64,000 nt of DNA from an uncultured bacterium (GCA_905215555.1 CAJMQU010000003.1:119552-183551); one strand, 5' to 3'; shown: positions 17,561 to 25,590, numbered from the stretch's first letter. Notes: a model not told the origin generated them from the sequence alone. A program made the numbers and translations.

Positions 17561-17812
17561 TTACTCTTCCGTTATCATTCTCTTACCGTATTCCTTGATT
17601 TCATCCATCGTCAGCCATTCAGGTTTTTCTTCCTCTTTGAAACTTTCATAAAGTTTTGTCATTGTTTCGATTTGGGCTTCCTCGTTACCTGCCCATAAGC
17701 GGTCGGTGTTTCTGTTCCCAAACCCCAAGTAATACTCGCAATCTGCCTGCAAACGACCTAATAACATGTATCTAAAGCGTAAGTCATGCTGTAAAATTTC
17801 GCCTATCGTCAT
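17561..17812 (-). CDS. LPD11-domain protein
   Basis: 83 aa. The segment MLLGRLQADCEYYLGFGNRN, then LWAGNEEAQIETM and KPEWLTMDEIKEYGKRM, matches the Large Polyvalent Protein-associated domain 11 common on Bacteroides conjugative elements. In larger proteins this domain accompanies anti-restriction and DNA-modifying modules; alone its role is unknown. Confidence 0.8.
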   Translation of the reverse strand: MTIGEILQHDLRFRYMLLGRLQADCEYYLGFGNRNTDRLWAGNEEAQIETMTKLYESFKEEEKPEWLTMDEIKEYGKRMITEE

Positions 17813-17848
17813 ACTCTTGTATTTTAAGTTTTTATTTCTCCCTCTTTT

Positions 17849-18041
17849 AGCTTGTCGGCTACTTTCGGGCTTGATTCAATTATGTCGCCTCAAAAGGTGG
17901 CATGGCTCTTTATGCAGGGTTTCACAACCAAATACGACCTCGGCAAGGCAGAGGTGGAGATTTTGTCGTGAACCGTCAGGCTGACCTTGCATACAAGAAA
18001 GACATGGCAGGTACCTTTGCGACACAATTCGTATCAGGCAG
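17849..18041 (+). repeat. 193-bp direct repeat, copy A
   Basis: Identical to 19480-19672 over 193 bp and still similar for about 100 bp beyond. It contains a + strand promoter (TTG near 17986, TACCTTTG at 18012-18019). It lies directly upstream of the - strand LPD11 gene as that gene's leader. A + strand frame MALYAGFHNQIRPRQGRGGD runs through both copies and ends at different points, so it may be chance. Confidence 0.85.
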
Positions 18042-18291
18042 CCCGAAAGCGGATAGGCGAACTTAGGGAAGAGAAGGTTTCCTGCAAAAGGGTGATGATT
18101 TGTAAAAAGGGGTGCAGCCAAAAGAGAAAATACAAATGGGTATTCCTGAAAGGTGGTTGTCGTACCGGAGGCATTTGTATTGGAAGCGCATGGCGATTCA
18201 AAGTAAAAAAGGCTATCGCGCCGACAGGTTTATCTGTCATTATGTATGTGAAAATGCGGATTGAAACCGGAAAAACCGTCTCAATCCGCAT
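18026..18291 (+). ncRNA. Candidate + strand transcript from repeat A
   Basis: Expected product of the TACCTTTG box at 18012-18019, ending at the hairpin 18254-18291. It is A/G-rich, carries GCAGCCAAAAGAGAAAATAC near 18113 and has no convincing ORF. It is convergent to the - strand gene 18338-18595. No transcription evidence is visible. Confidence 0.3.
18254..18291. terminator. Hairpin terminator, probably bidirectional
   Basis: Perfect 11-bp arms ATGCGGATTGA (18254-18264) and TCAATCCGCAT (18281-18291). It sits 46 bp past the stop of the gene at 18338. Confidence 0.6.
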
Positions 18292-18337
18292 AGTTCGTCG
18301 ATGGATTTTCGCTGTGTTGTCCTGTTATGTCAAAAGG

Positions 18338-18595
18338 TCAAAATCGTGCCACCATAACACGATACTTGAATAGTTTGTTTTTGTCGCTCGGCCGTCGCTG
18401 GCTTATCCAGATATGATGTGCACCATATCCGAACGTGAAATATTCCTCAAGCTGTGTTTCCTCCTTCAGATGTTCCATTCCCGCACGGAGTTCAGCTTCA
18501 TTTCCCGAAAAAAGAATCGTGTTCATGATTCTGAAATAAATCTCCGTCGCTTCATCGCAATAGGGACAAAAGCTGTGTTCGATTGTTACTTCCAT
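18338..18595 (-). CDS. Accessory protein of the mobile element (85 aa)
   Basis: Small soluble protein starting MEVTIEHSFCPYCDEATEIY, with a CPYC pair that could bind metal or form a disulfide, and GYGAHHIWISQRRPS. It lies 11 bp after the upstream - strand gene, as the last gene of a short operon (19129 to 18338). Function unknown. Confidence 0.55.
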   Translation of the reverse strand: MEVTIEHSFCPYCDEATEIYFRIMNTILFSGNEAELRAGMEHLKEETQLEEYFTFGYGAHHIWISQRRPSDKNKLFKYRVMVARF

Positions 18596-18606
18596 ATTCT
18601 TGTTTT

Positions 18607-18939
18607 TTAATTGCTTACTTCGACAATGACCTCAATTCTACCGTACAGCACAGAGCGTAGTGCCGTTTTGTCAATGGCATAATACTCGCAAATTTGTCCG
18701 TGCTGTTTGACAAAGTACCGTTTGAGAATATCCGAGAAGTCAAAATGATAACCGCATAATGCAATGCCTCGCCTGAAATAGATGCTTTCCCGCACGTTAC
18801 GGGTAATCCAGTTTTTCTCCTCACGGTTCAATTTGTCACCGTTATTCAAACGTTCCCGCAGCTTGTAAACACGACTGTCCTGCAATGTAGTCAGTTCAGG
18901 TACATCCCATTTGACGAATTTTGTTGCTATCTGTGCCAT
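18607..18939 (-). CDS. Accessory protein of the mobile element (about 110 aa)
   Basis: I chose MAQIATKFVKWDVPELTTLQ at 18939; an upstream ATG at 18960 would overlap the preceding small gene by 8 bp. Basic helical protein with GDKLNREEKNWITRNVRES and a GYHFDFSDILKRYFVKQHG segment. It is encoded with 18338-18595. The same style of gene recurs in Bacteroides conjugative elements. Function unknown. Confidence 0.55.
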   Translation of the reverse strand: MAQIATKFVKWDVPELTTLQDSRVYKLRERLNNGDKLNREEKNWITRNVRESIYFRRGIALCGYHFDFSDILKRYFVKQHGQICEYYAIDKTALRSVLYGRIEVIVEVSN

Positions 18940-18952
18940 AATCCTATCTGTG

Positions 18953-19129
18953 CTAATCATAAATAATCACTTCATCACGGTATTCTGAAATTTCCTTACC
19001 ACTTGTAAGGCGGACAACTATGGTGTTGCCATAGTCGCCCACGATTGTACCTTCCGTGTAGCCCTTGTACGGGTTAAGCAGTGTGCAATGCAATCCGATG
19101 ATGTCGGACGGTTCTTCATATACATACAT
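18953..19129 (-). CDS. 58-aa accessory protein
   Basis: Starts MYVYEEPSDIIGLHCTLLNP and ends EISEYRDEVIIYD. The sequence reads as a small beta-rich domain (EGTIVGDYGNTIVVRLTSG). Its stop overlaps the alternative start of the next gene (ATGATTAG), so the two are probably coupled. I regard it as real because it fills the operon gap exactly and has normal codon use. Confidence 0.55.
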   Translation of the reverse strand: MYVYEEPSDIIGLHCTLLNPYKGYTEGTIVGDYGNTIVVRLTSGKEISEYRDEVIIYD

Positions 19130-19150
19130 AGAACAATGTTTTTACAGTTA

Positions 19151-19441
19151 CTACTTGATAGTCCATTTCCCTTGAGAAAACGTTCTGAAGCTCACGTATT
19201 CGTTTTCAAGTTCGTAAGTCAGTATGCGGATATAGATTTCGCTTTTAGCTTCCAACGATTCCACCAGCTTGTTGATTTCTTTTTCTGGATATTCCCAGCG
19301 AGAAGAAAATTCCGCATCAATAATATCGGCATACCGGTTGATATAGCCGTCAAAATTATCGTCCAAGAAAGCCTCTATCTTGTCGAGGTCTTGTTTGTTC
19401 GCTGTGGTAGCGTGGAAAATGTTTGTTGCGCAATTAGCCAT
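19151..19441 (-). CDS. Accessory protein of the mobile element (96 aa)
   Basis: Starts MANCATNIFHATTANKQDLD, then an acidic stretch EAFLDDNFDGYINRYADIID and ELENEYVSFRTFSQGKW. It is the first gene of the operon that runs down to 18338, directly downstream of leader copy B. No function is recognised. Confidence 0.55.
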   Translation of the reverse strand: MANCATNIFHATTANKQDLDKIEAFLDDNFDGYINRYADIIDAEFSSRWEYPEKEINKLVESLEAKSEIYIRILTYELENEYVSFRTFSQGKWTIK

Positions 19442-19479
19442 AATCTAAAATTTTTAAGTTTTTCTTTTTCCCCTCTTGT

Positions 19480-19672
19480 AGCTTGTCGGCTACTTTCGGG
19501 CTTGATTCAATTATGTCGCCTCAAAAGGTGGCATGGCTCTTTATGCAGGGTTTCACAACCAAATACGACCTCGGCAAGGCAGAGGTGGAGATTTTGTCGT
19601 GAACCGTCAGGCTGACCTTGCATACAAGAAAGACATGGCAGGTACCTTTGCGACACAATTCGTATCAGGCAG
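19480..19672 (+). repeat. 193-bp direct repeat, copy B
   Basis: Identical to 17849-18041, 1631 bp away, and the leader of the - strand operon starting at 19441. It carries the same + strand promoter, TACCTTTG at 19643-19650. Perfect identity in a non-coding stretch suggests recent duplication, gene conversion or strong constraint on sequence. Confidence 0.85.
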
Positions 19673-19815
19673 ACCGGAAGTGGATAGGCGAACTCAGGGA
19701 AGAGAAGAAGAACCTGTAAAAGGGGGATTGCAGCGAAAAGAGAAAATACGAGTTGGATTCGTTTTCTTTTTTGGCTGCACGGTTAGAATGGGAAGAAGGT
19801 GAAAAAAAGAGGCGA
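19657..19815 (+). ncRNA. Candidate + strand transcript from repeat B
   Basis: Would begin just after TACCTTTG at 19643-19650. It is A/G-rich, with GCAGCGAAAAGAGAAAATAC near 19731 as in copy A, and runs into TTTTCTTTTTTGG at about 19768. The end is not defined. Confidence 0.25.
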
Positions 19816-20199
19816 AAATTCAGTTTAGTTTAGTACATTAGCCTATATATATGCTAAATCAAAGTAAACTAAATATAGGTAGGCTAATTTGCCTGCCTGT
19901 ATGTTTGTGTTTGGATGAAAATGCTTACCTTTGTAAAGACTCCAAGAAATGACTTGTTTTTTTCTTTTGGCTGCAATGATTATTCGATGATGAGACGTTC
20001 GGACAGGGTGGGCAGAAATGATGTCGAAAATGGATGAAAGACGTTGAGAGTATAAGCAAGTGCAAGGAAAGAAACACAATGAAAACAAAAAAATGGGAAA
20101 TCTCTTAAAAGCACAATCTTGTTCCTGTTTTGTTTCTTAATAAAAATCGGCAAATTTGTAATAAGTTGATATTCAGCTAATTATGTTGTGCAATTTTGA
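19816..20199 (+). promoter_or_regulatory. Regulatory region with promoter, and left border of the phage DNA
   Basis: No gene is seen. It holds imperfect inverted repeats (TTTAGTTTAG near 19824 with AAACTAAA near 19871; TAGCCTATATATATGCTA inside) and a + strand -7 box TACCTTTG at 19926-19933. A short frame MKTKKWEIS stops at once near 20107, possibly the cut-off start of a transfer-region gene. Phage-style DNA begins at about 20200. Confidence 0.4.
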
Positions 20200-21315
20200 G
20201 GGATTAAATTTATTGCCAATATCGGAAGTAAGAAGTTGGTTAATTACATTCTATGCTTGAATCAAGACACTAACCACATAGAACACGATAAAGTTAGAGA
20301 TTATCCCTACTTCACTGTTAAAAAGAATATGCCTACTATCTTTGGTGGTGATGGTGGCTATATAGTGCTTAAAGGAACTGTGATAAGACACTATATGTAT
20401 AATGCTCCATTCCCTATGAATGGTACAGTATATAGGCACAAAGATGAAAAGAAAACTTCTATTTACTCTAATGAGGGATATTTCTGGGCAAGATTGAAAT
20501 GGGGTAACTACTATTGGAATTGTGAAGGTGATTATAAGACTTAGGGAGATTGGACTACTACCCCTTCTTACTTTAAGATATTCTATGGTGACCCGACTTC
20601 AGAGCATAGGGTAGATGATTGGCAGGATAAAGATTAGAAGTTTTATAATAACTGTGGTGCTTTATGGGGAGTAGAGGAAGATGGCTATTACATTCCTGCT
20701 CCACCAGATTCTAACCTTTACGGAAATGTAGAATGGACTGTTTACGCCAATAAAGACACTAAAGGTAAATGGGCTAGGAATAATAAGAGAGATAAAAAGA
20801 ACAGCTATAACGGATTCAAGCCAAAAGTAGTATTATTCAAGGGATTGGATATAACTGTAGGCTATGCTGATGATGCTATGAATGATGATGCTGCTAGCTC
20901 TGATACAGTCTATACTAATGATGTATCTTCTCTAAGCAGTGTTAAGGCTATGGATGAAATCAAGTTTAAGATATGTACTTATGATGCTAAAACGCCTTCT
21001 TATTCCACTGTAGATTATCTAGTAGGTTCTACTTCCAATTACTTAGATAGGACTTATAATCAATCTACTAGGTTATCTCTAAGGCAGGAACAGCATTTTA
21101 TTATAAAGAATGTATCTCAATATGAAGAGCCTAGAATACTGTTTGAATGTAATTTGAAAAACAGTCTTAATATTAAGCCGTGGACTTTACTAACAGATAA
21201 AACTCTTAGCGGTAAACATTTCATAGTAGATACTATTGAAATTGACTATAAAAGTAATAAGATGGCTCTTAACTTAATTGAGAAAGCAAATACTTACAAC
21301 TATGAAGCTACTTAA
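20200..21315 (+). CDS. Phage structural protein, 5'-truncated, with two in-frame TAG
   Basis: About 371 codons from the border to TAA at 21313, reading through TAG at 20542 and 20635. In-frame TGA at 20197 marks the border; no proper start is visible (a TTG at 20236 is unlikely). The N-terminal part (VKKNMPTIFGGDGGYIVLKG, YWNCEGDYKT-Q-GDWTTTPSYF) and the C-terminal part (EPRILFECNLKNSLNIKPWT, KHFIVDTIEIDYKSNKMALN) resemble phage tail or baseplate components in style. Its last 14 bases overlap the start of the next gene. A structural role is inferred from order next to fibre and lysis genes. Confidence 0.6.
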
Positions 21316-22450
21316 ATACGATAGAGGAAAATCCGGCAGCACTACTATTATAAATGGTGGTGGCTCTTCTAGTGGAAGCGTTGATATACCTACTAGGGGA
21401 GGTGGTAATGATAGGACTATTTGGGGATAGTATGATAGCGGTGATGATATAGATGGCTCTATGGTAGTAAACGGTAATGTTACTATCTAGGCTATTGTTC
21501 CACCTTCTTATGATTCAGATGATGGTGATGGTGAAGATGAAGAGGTAGAAACTGGTGGAGGTAATCTAACTGTAGAGCTAAAGATTACTTCTAATGAAGT
21601 TGAAGCTAATGATATTTATGCTAAACAGCATCTATATATTCCACACCCTACTACTAAGGCTAAGACAGATATAGTAGAGCTTCTAAAAGGCTATGATACT
21701 AGGATTACAAATAACTCCACCAACATAGCAGCCAATAAGACGGAAATAGACACTCTTAAAGGCAGAGTAAGCACCACTGAAACTAAGATAGCTAATCTCA
21801 CCACTACAGTAAATAATCATACTACAGCCATTACAAACAATACTACCAATATCTAGGCTAATGCCGATGAGATTGAGAAGCTAAAGGAAACTGTATCAGA
21901 TATAAGTGGAGATATAGCAGGGATGGATTTGGCAGAAATAAACAATACTCTTAAATCTATGCAGGATTAGCTGAAAGTGTTGAGATATGGCAACTATCAG
22001 CATCCAGTAGTATTACTAGCCGGAAAGATTAAGAAATTTAGTTATTCTAGTGCTACTAATACCTTTACTTTTGAGGGGTGTAAATCGGAGCTTATTACTA
22101 ACTTGGCTATTTTTGCTGATGGTGGTACTCTTTCTATAACTCCTACATTTGCCGATAATACTTCTGCTTACATTAATGCTATTCACGTCACTTAGGAAAT
22201 GAGTGGAGATACAGCAAATAATGATACAGTTACTAAATCTACTCACAGTTCTAGCACTTCTCTTAGTGGTAGAAGTGATGGCGCACACTGGTTTGAAGCC
22301 TATTATGAAGATAAGAAATTTAAGATTAGAGAATTACACTAGGCTAATGGGGATAATGATAGCTGGACTAACAACTATTGGGGTGGTGATGGTGGAGGTA
22401 TCAGAGCCATTAATATTACAGTTATCGGTTATCTCTTTCAGATGAACTAA
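21302..22450 (+). CDS. Phage tail-fibre-like protein with six in-frame TAG
   Basis: 382 codons from ATG 21302 to TAA 22448. TAG occurs at 21428, 21488, 21854, 21968, 22193 and 22340. The N-terminus is Gly/Ser/Asp-rich (GKSGSTTIINGGGSSSGSVD). The middle is a repetitive coiled coil (NNSTNIAANKTEIDTLKGRV, TETKIANLTTTVNNHTTAIT) typical of trimeric fibres. The C-terminal part is beta-rich with WTNNYWGGDGGGIRAINITV. It would form a fibre or spike for host attachment. Without recoding it would be broken into seven pieces. Confidence 0.7.
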
Positions 22451-22479
22451 ACACTTTAATAAACTAAACACTCTTTTTA

Positions 22480-22791
22480 ATGGAATTAGAAAAACATTGG
22501 AAGGATTTAGGAGCTAAGGATAAGATTCAGTATGTGATGGCTATTGTGCTTATTGCTTCTGGAATTATTCTAGCCTTCCTATCATTTGCCTTAACTGCTA
22601 CTATTGCTACTGGCTCACTTATCTATATATCTGAAGCCTTTATGACTGCTGGCGGTATCTTTGGAGTTAGTATTTACTTTAAGAATAAGATGGGTGAATA
22701 CAGTACAAACTCTATAAAGATTATGGAGAAGATGATAGAGAAGGCTCTAAATAAGAAGGAAGATGAAGATAACTCTGAATCGGAAGTATAA
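22480..22791 (+). CDS. Holin-like phage membrane protein
   Basis: 103 aa with two hydrophobic segments (about residues 17-42 and 47-65: YVMAIVLIASGIILAFLSFA, then IATGSLIYISEAFMTAGGIF) and a charged tail KKEDEDNSESEV. Length and topology fit a class II-type holin. It has no TAG. Its 3' end overlaps the DUF5675 gene by 29 bp, which supports a lysis cassette. Confidence 0.6.
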   Translation: MELEKHWKDLGAKDKIQYVMAIVLIASGIILAFLSFALTATIATGSLIYISEAFMTAGGIFGVSIYFKNKMGEYSTNSIKIMEKMIEKALNKKEDEDNSESEV

Positions 22792-23227
22792 GAAAGCCAC
22801 ATACAGTATAGGCAAGTTCTATATAGATGGTGTTTACTTCTGTGATACTGTAGAGGATAAGGATAGAGGATTAACTGATAAGGATTCTCTAGAGAAGATT
22901 AAGGCTACTAAGGTATATGCTTAGACCGCTATTCCACTTGGCACTTATAAGATAGCTATGGGTGTTATCAGTCCTAAGTTTAGCTAGAAGCCATATTATA
23001 AGAGCTTCTGTAATGGAAGGATGCCTAGATTACTCAATGTAAAGGGATTTGATGGAATCCTAATACATAAAGGCTCTAATGCTGATAGTAGTGCCGGATG
23101 TATCATAGTAGGTAAGAATACAGTGGTAGGTGGTGTAACTAGCAGTTAGTATTACTTTGAGAAGCTATATAAGCTGTTAGATGCAGCCTATAAAAGAGGT
23201 GAATCTATTGAGATAGAGATAGTATAA
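22763..23227 (+). CDS. DUF5675-family phage protein with three in-frame TAG
   Basis: 154 codons from ATG 22763 to TAA 23225. With TAG as Gln it reads through the whole family: KKATYSIGKFYIDGVYFCDT, VEDKDRGL, VYA-Q-TAIPLGTYKI, ISPKFS-Q-KPYYKSF, MPRLLNVKGFDGILIHKGSN and GCIIVGKNTVVGG. DUF5675 is common in phages and prophages of Bacteroidetes, next to holins, with a conserved His and Cys (ILIH, GCI) resembling an L,D-transpeptidase- or amidase-type site, so a lytic role is likely though unproven. This gene is the best proof of recoding because all three TAGs sit inside conserved blocks. Confidence 0.85.
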
Positions 23228-23234
23228 GTGAAGG

Positions 23235-23270
23235 AATCTCACATTAGCTATTGCTGGTGTGGGATTTTCT
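23235..23270 (+). terminator. Phage terminator after the lysis genes
   Basis: Stem AATCTCACA (23235-23243) with TGTGGGATT (23258-23266), extended inside by AGC/GCT, followed by TTTCTTTG. Closely followed by a new promoter. Confidence 0.7.
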
Positions 23271-23281
23271 TTGTACCTTTG
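23251..23281 (+). promoter_or_regulatory. Host-type promoter inside the phage DNA
   Basis: TTG at 23251-23253 and TACCTTTG at 23274-23281 with a 20-bp gap. The roughly 75-nt 5' UTR that follows can pair GGTTAGT with ACTAATC around a CGG/CCG stem. It uses the host sigma-factor consensus. Confidence 0.65.
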
Positions 23282-23364
23282 CACTATCCTTCATTACTAG
23301 GTTAGTCTGCTTTGAGCTGAATACTCGGTGATATTGCCGAACTAATCTCAAAACTCAGAAAGAA

Positions 23365-23628
23365 ATGGAAGAGAATGTAATGAATGGTGCAGCAGTAGAG
23401 GCTGCTCACGAAGTGTCTAACCGTGCTAAGATGGCACAGCAGTATGGTATGTGGTTCAAGGAAGGAGCTACGGCTTCCGACTTGGTATCGTGGTGTGATG
23501 GTCGTATAGCTATCTACACTCAGTGGATTCAGAACTGCAAGGCTCTGAAGAAAGCTAGCCAGATGGAGCTTCTGGCAGGTGTGGATAAGGAAGCACTTAA
23601 AGCAGCTTTAGCAGCTCTCGGTGAGTAA
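23365..23628 (+). CDS. Small phage protein of unknown function (87 aa)
   Basis: Helical, Ala-rich soluble protein (MEENVMNGAAVEAAHEVSNR, WCDGRIAIYTQWIQNCKALK, KEALKAALAALGE). It is GC-richer than its neighbours, uses CAG for Gln and has no TAG. It forms its own unit with a consensus promoter, a structured leader and a terminator, so strong expression is likely. No family is recognised. Confidence 0.6.
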   Translation: MEENVMNGAAVEAAHEVSNRAKMAQQYGMWFKEGATASDLVSWCDGRIAIYTQWIQNCKALKKASQMELLAGVDKEALKAALAALGE

Positions 23629-23652
23629 TCTCACTAGCTCTACAGCGTGGAA

Positions 23653-23690
23653 GAGTTGGAGTTATCACAGCTCCAGCTCTTTCTTTTTAT
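23653..23690 (+). terminator. Phage terminator
   Basis: GAGTTGGAG (23653-23661) pairs with CTCCAGCTC (23671-23679) with one G-T, followed by TTTCTTTTTAT. Confidence 0.7.
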
Positions 23691-23719
23691 CTGGCTTCAG
23701 AAGATTATATTATATCGAA

Positions 23720-24454
23720 ATGACTTATCTAGAAGATGTATTAGATACAGTTACTCCTAGGACTGAATTAGATAAGAGGTTAAAGGAGTTATCTACTTAT
23801 AAATATGGATGCAAGCCTATCAAGGTTGGTGATAGCATCCATTATCTTATAGGTAGTCTTAACTCGGCAGAGAATATGCTGATATATCCTAATACTAAAA
23901 TCATCAATGAGCTTAACACTTCCTTTATAGACTTGATGAAGATAGATTATGGCTATAGCAGTAAGCGATTAGTGCCTATTGTAATCATACGGAATTTAAT
24001 AGATATAGCAGCCTTCCTATATGCCTATACTCTATATGATGATAAGAGTGTGTATCTGAATCGGTATAAGAAAGGAAGAGCTATTAATCAGTTTGATGTT
24101 AATGGTGAATCTCTGAGCTATGGTAAGTTAATAGGATGGTTGGATAAAAGATACAACGGATTACAGAAGCTATATAAGTATTGTTGTACCTATGTTCATT
24201 CCGGCTATGATTCCAATAAAGCTAGCAGTGCCTTTGATTATACTATAGATACTGGCTACAAAGGATTCTTAGGGAAGGAGTATAAGGTAAAGGAAGAGGA
24301 TTTTACAGAATGGCTATTAGATGGAATGATAGATAGAGTTATCTTTGACTATGAAGAGGAATGTGATATAGTTGATGCTTGTATATGGGTTAACCAGATA
24401 CTCACTACTCTTATTAGTGAAGTAAGAGAGATAGATGATAAGGAGAATAATTAA
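23720..24454 (+). CDS. Phage protein of unknown function (244 aa)
   Basis: The start MTYLEDVLDTVTPRTELDKR is chosen because the 33 codons upstream overlap the terminator. Mostly helical, without signal peptide. It includes a hydrophobic helix (VPIVIIRNLIDIAAFLYAYT), a Cys/Tyr-rich LYKYCCTYVHSGYDSNK and an acidic C-terminus. The YVHSG element and helical layout recall uncharacterised HEPN-like or AbiV-like proteins, but the RxxxxH pair was not clearly found. No TAG inside. Confidence 0.5.
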   Translation: MTYLEDVLDTVTPRTELDKRLKELSTYKYGCKPIKVGDSIHYLIGSLNSAENMLIYPNTKIINELNTSFIDLMKIDYGYSSKRLVPIVIIRNLIDIAAFLYAYTLYDDKSVYLNRYKKGRAINQFDVNGESLSYGKLIGWLDKRYNGLQKLYKYCCTYVHSGYDSNKASSAFDYTIDTGYKGFLGKEYKVKEEDFTEWLLDGMIDRVIFDYEEECDIVDACIWVNQILTTLISEVREIDDKENN

Positions 24455-24868
24455 TAATGTACCACACAATCTATATTCCGTGCTGCTTATAGATGCTTAT
24501 GATGAAGCCTACTCTAGCCTTAGAGGTAGAGCCGACACATAAAAGAAAAGATAGTAATGATATGTAGTGCCTAGATAGCTAGGGAGGGGATTCTAGGCTT
24601 TATAGGGGTATGGGGTAAAATTTTAGGGGTATGAGCCTTCTAACCACACCCCCCTGAACTTTTCACGGTTGGTAGATTTGAAAATCTAAAAATGTTGGTG
24701 TAAACACAAAATCAGCTCCAGACACGCCTAACACAGTGAAATCAGAGCTAGAAAAGGCAGAGTCAATAGTTAAATATTCTTAATGTATTTTCTCGTTTTT
24801 AGCTTATGCTGGTAGTATCTATCAATATACCAACTATTTAGTATTATGTACCTATGCGACTATCTGTT
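24455..24868. other. Stretch without a convincing gene, containing the right border
   Basis: A recoded frame MYHTIYIPCCL-Q-MLMMK... (24457-24618) exists but is not convincing. Further on are G- and C-rich tracts (AGGGGTATGGGG, CCACACCCCCCTGAAC) and a small palindrome AGATTTGAAAATCT near 24670. The true join to the helicase fragment is at 24869-24870. Confidence 0.4.
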
Positions 24869-24869
24869 A

Positions 24870-25590
24870 AAATGAACTGTGTGCCTTTCTGGTCGAGATA
24901 TTTATAGTAATATTCCGCAATCTTGGCTGCGCAATGGGACGCCTTGTTTCCCGGATTATCGCCGTATTCAGGGTCTATCAGCCGCATGTCAAGCGACATC
25001 TTGTTCGAGTAGTTGGTGGCGATCAGCATCTGTGCCTTTTCTTCCGCCTTGGACAAAGGTTCCCTGTCTATGTAGGCTGCATCCCCGGTTTCAGCGAACT
25101 TTATCAGTTTCTGAATGAAAATCTCCTGCTGGGGAGTGGGCGGTATGTGATAGAGTTGCTCGTTGAGTTCCGGCCTGTCAACCCCTACGTCTTCGGCCGT
25201 TTTGTAATCGGTTATCTCCGCATAAAAATTGGCGAGTTCCGGCACTTTGATAAAATAGCGGAAACGCTCTTTCTGCACGACCTGGTTGGTCACGGAAAAT
25301 TCAAAGTCCGTGCTTTTCTTCGCATAGACGGCCGCCCAGCCGTCAAAACAGGTAATCCCTTGCCGTTCCATTTCCTTCGGACGGAGATATTTGAAAAGGA
25401 GATAGAGTTCCGTCAGGCTGTTGGAAATGGTCGTGCCGGACAGGAAAGTGGCCCCCAAATCCCTGCCTGTGCGCTCCTGTATGGTACGGATGGCAAAAAG
25501 CATGTTCATGGCCTTCATGCTTCCTTCGGGGTTGCCCAGACCGGAAACTCTTGCATGGCGTGTATTGAACATCAGGTTCTTGAAATTGTG
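24870..25590 (-). pseudogene. Fragment of the large conjugative-element helicase/methylase, truncated at both ends
   Basis: About 240 codons of the roughly 2000-aa SNF2-type helicase/N6-methylase carried by Bacteroides conjugative elements: HNFKNLMFNTRHARVSGLGN, ERTGRDLGATFLSGTTISNS, KEMERQGITCFDGWAAVYAK, then DPEYGDNPGNKASHCAAKIA. The 5' side starts mid-motif (the family reads DEAHNFKN; here HNFKN follows foreign sequence at 25590). The 3' side breaks after GTQFI, where the family continues SDLGTYKPG, and enters unrelated DNA at 24869. It is a dead remnant on the same strand as the accessory genes before 19.4 kb. Confidence 0.8.

Larger units (their letters stand above)
5331..20199. mobile_element. 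Mobilizable or conjugative element segment
   Basis: Contiguous set of relaxase, oriT candidate, element operon, ParA system, HU, SSB, DUF1281, LPD11 and small accessory genes, GC-richer than the chromosome to the right. Transfer (tra) genes of an intact conjugative element are missing. A truncated helicase fragment of the same class of element lies beyond the phage DNA at 24870-25590. The integrase could be the recombinase at 2213. Ends are not defined. Confidence 0.6.
20200..24868 (+). mobile_element. Phage genome fragment using TAG as a sense codon
   Basis: About 4.7 kb of AT-rich DNA, all genes on +, with late-phage content (structural, fibre-like, holin-like and lysis-type genes). Eleven in-frame TAG codons (20542, 20635, 21428, 21488, 21854, 21968, 22193, 22340, 22922, 22985, 23147) interrupt otherwise clean frames, and no TAA or TGA does. 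Genes end with TAA. Read with TAG as Gln (code 15) they give complete proteins; in the DUF5675 gene the TAGs fall at ordinary polar positions. Code 15 is known in part of the crAss-like phages and in Lak phages of gut Bacteroidales. Both borders cut foreign context: the first gene lacks its start, and the right side joins a truncated helicase. No integrase, suppressor tRNA or release-factor gene is present. Confidence 0.82.

Noticed and set aside
19533..19802. 89-aa protein MALYAGFHN... in the direct repeat
   Set aside because: The two copies end at different places although the first 193 bp are identical; chance reading is simpler.
20236..20544. TTG-started 103-aa protein
   Set aside because: The same frame is open upstream to the border at 20200 and runs on past TAG to 21315; it is a piece of a larger gene.
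20200..24454. Reading the in-frame TAGs as ordinary pseudogene decay
   Set aside because: Eleven stops are all TAG, no TAA or TGA and no frameshift occur, and conserved residues continue on both sides.
24457..24618. Recoded 53-aa frame after the last phage gene
   Set aside because: Low-complexity sequence, overlaps the border region, no family or RBS; kept only as a possibility in the interval entry.
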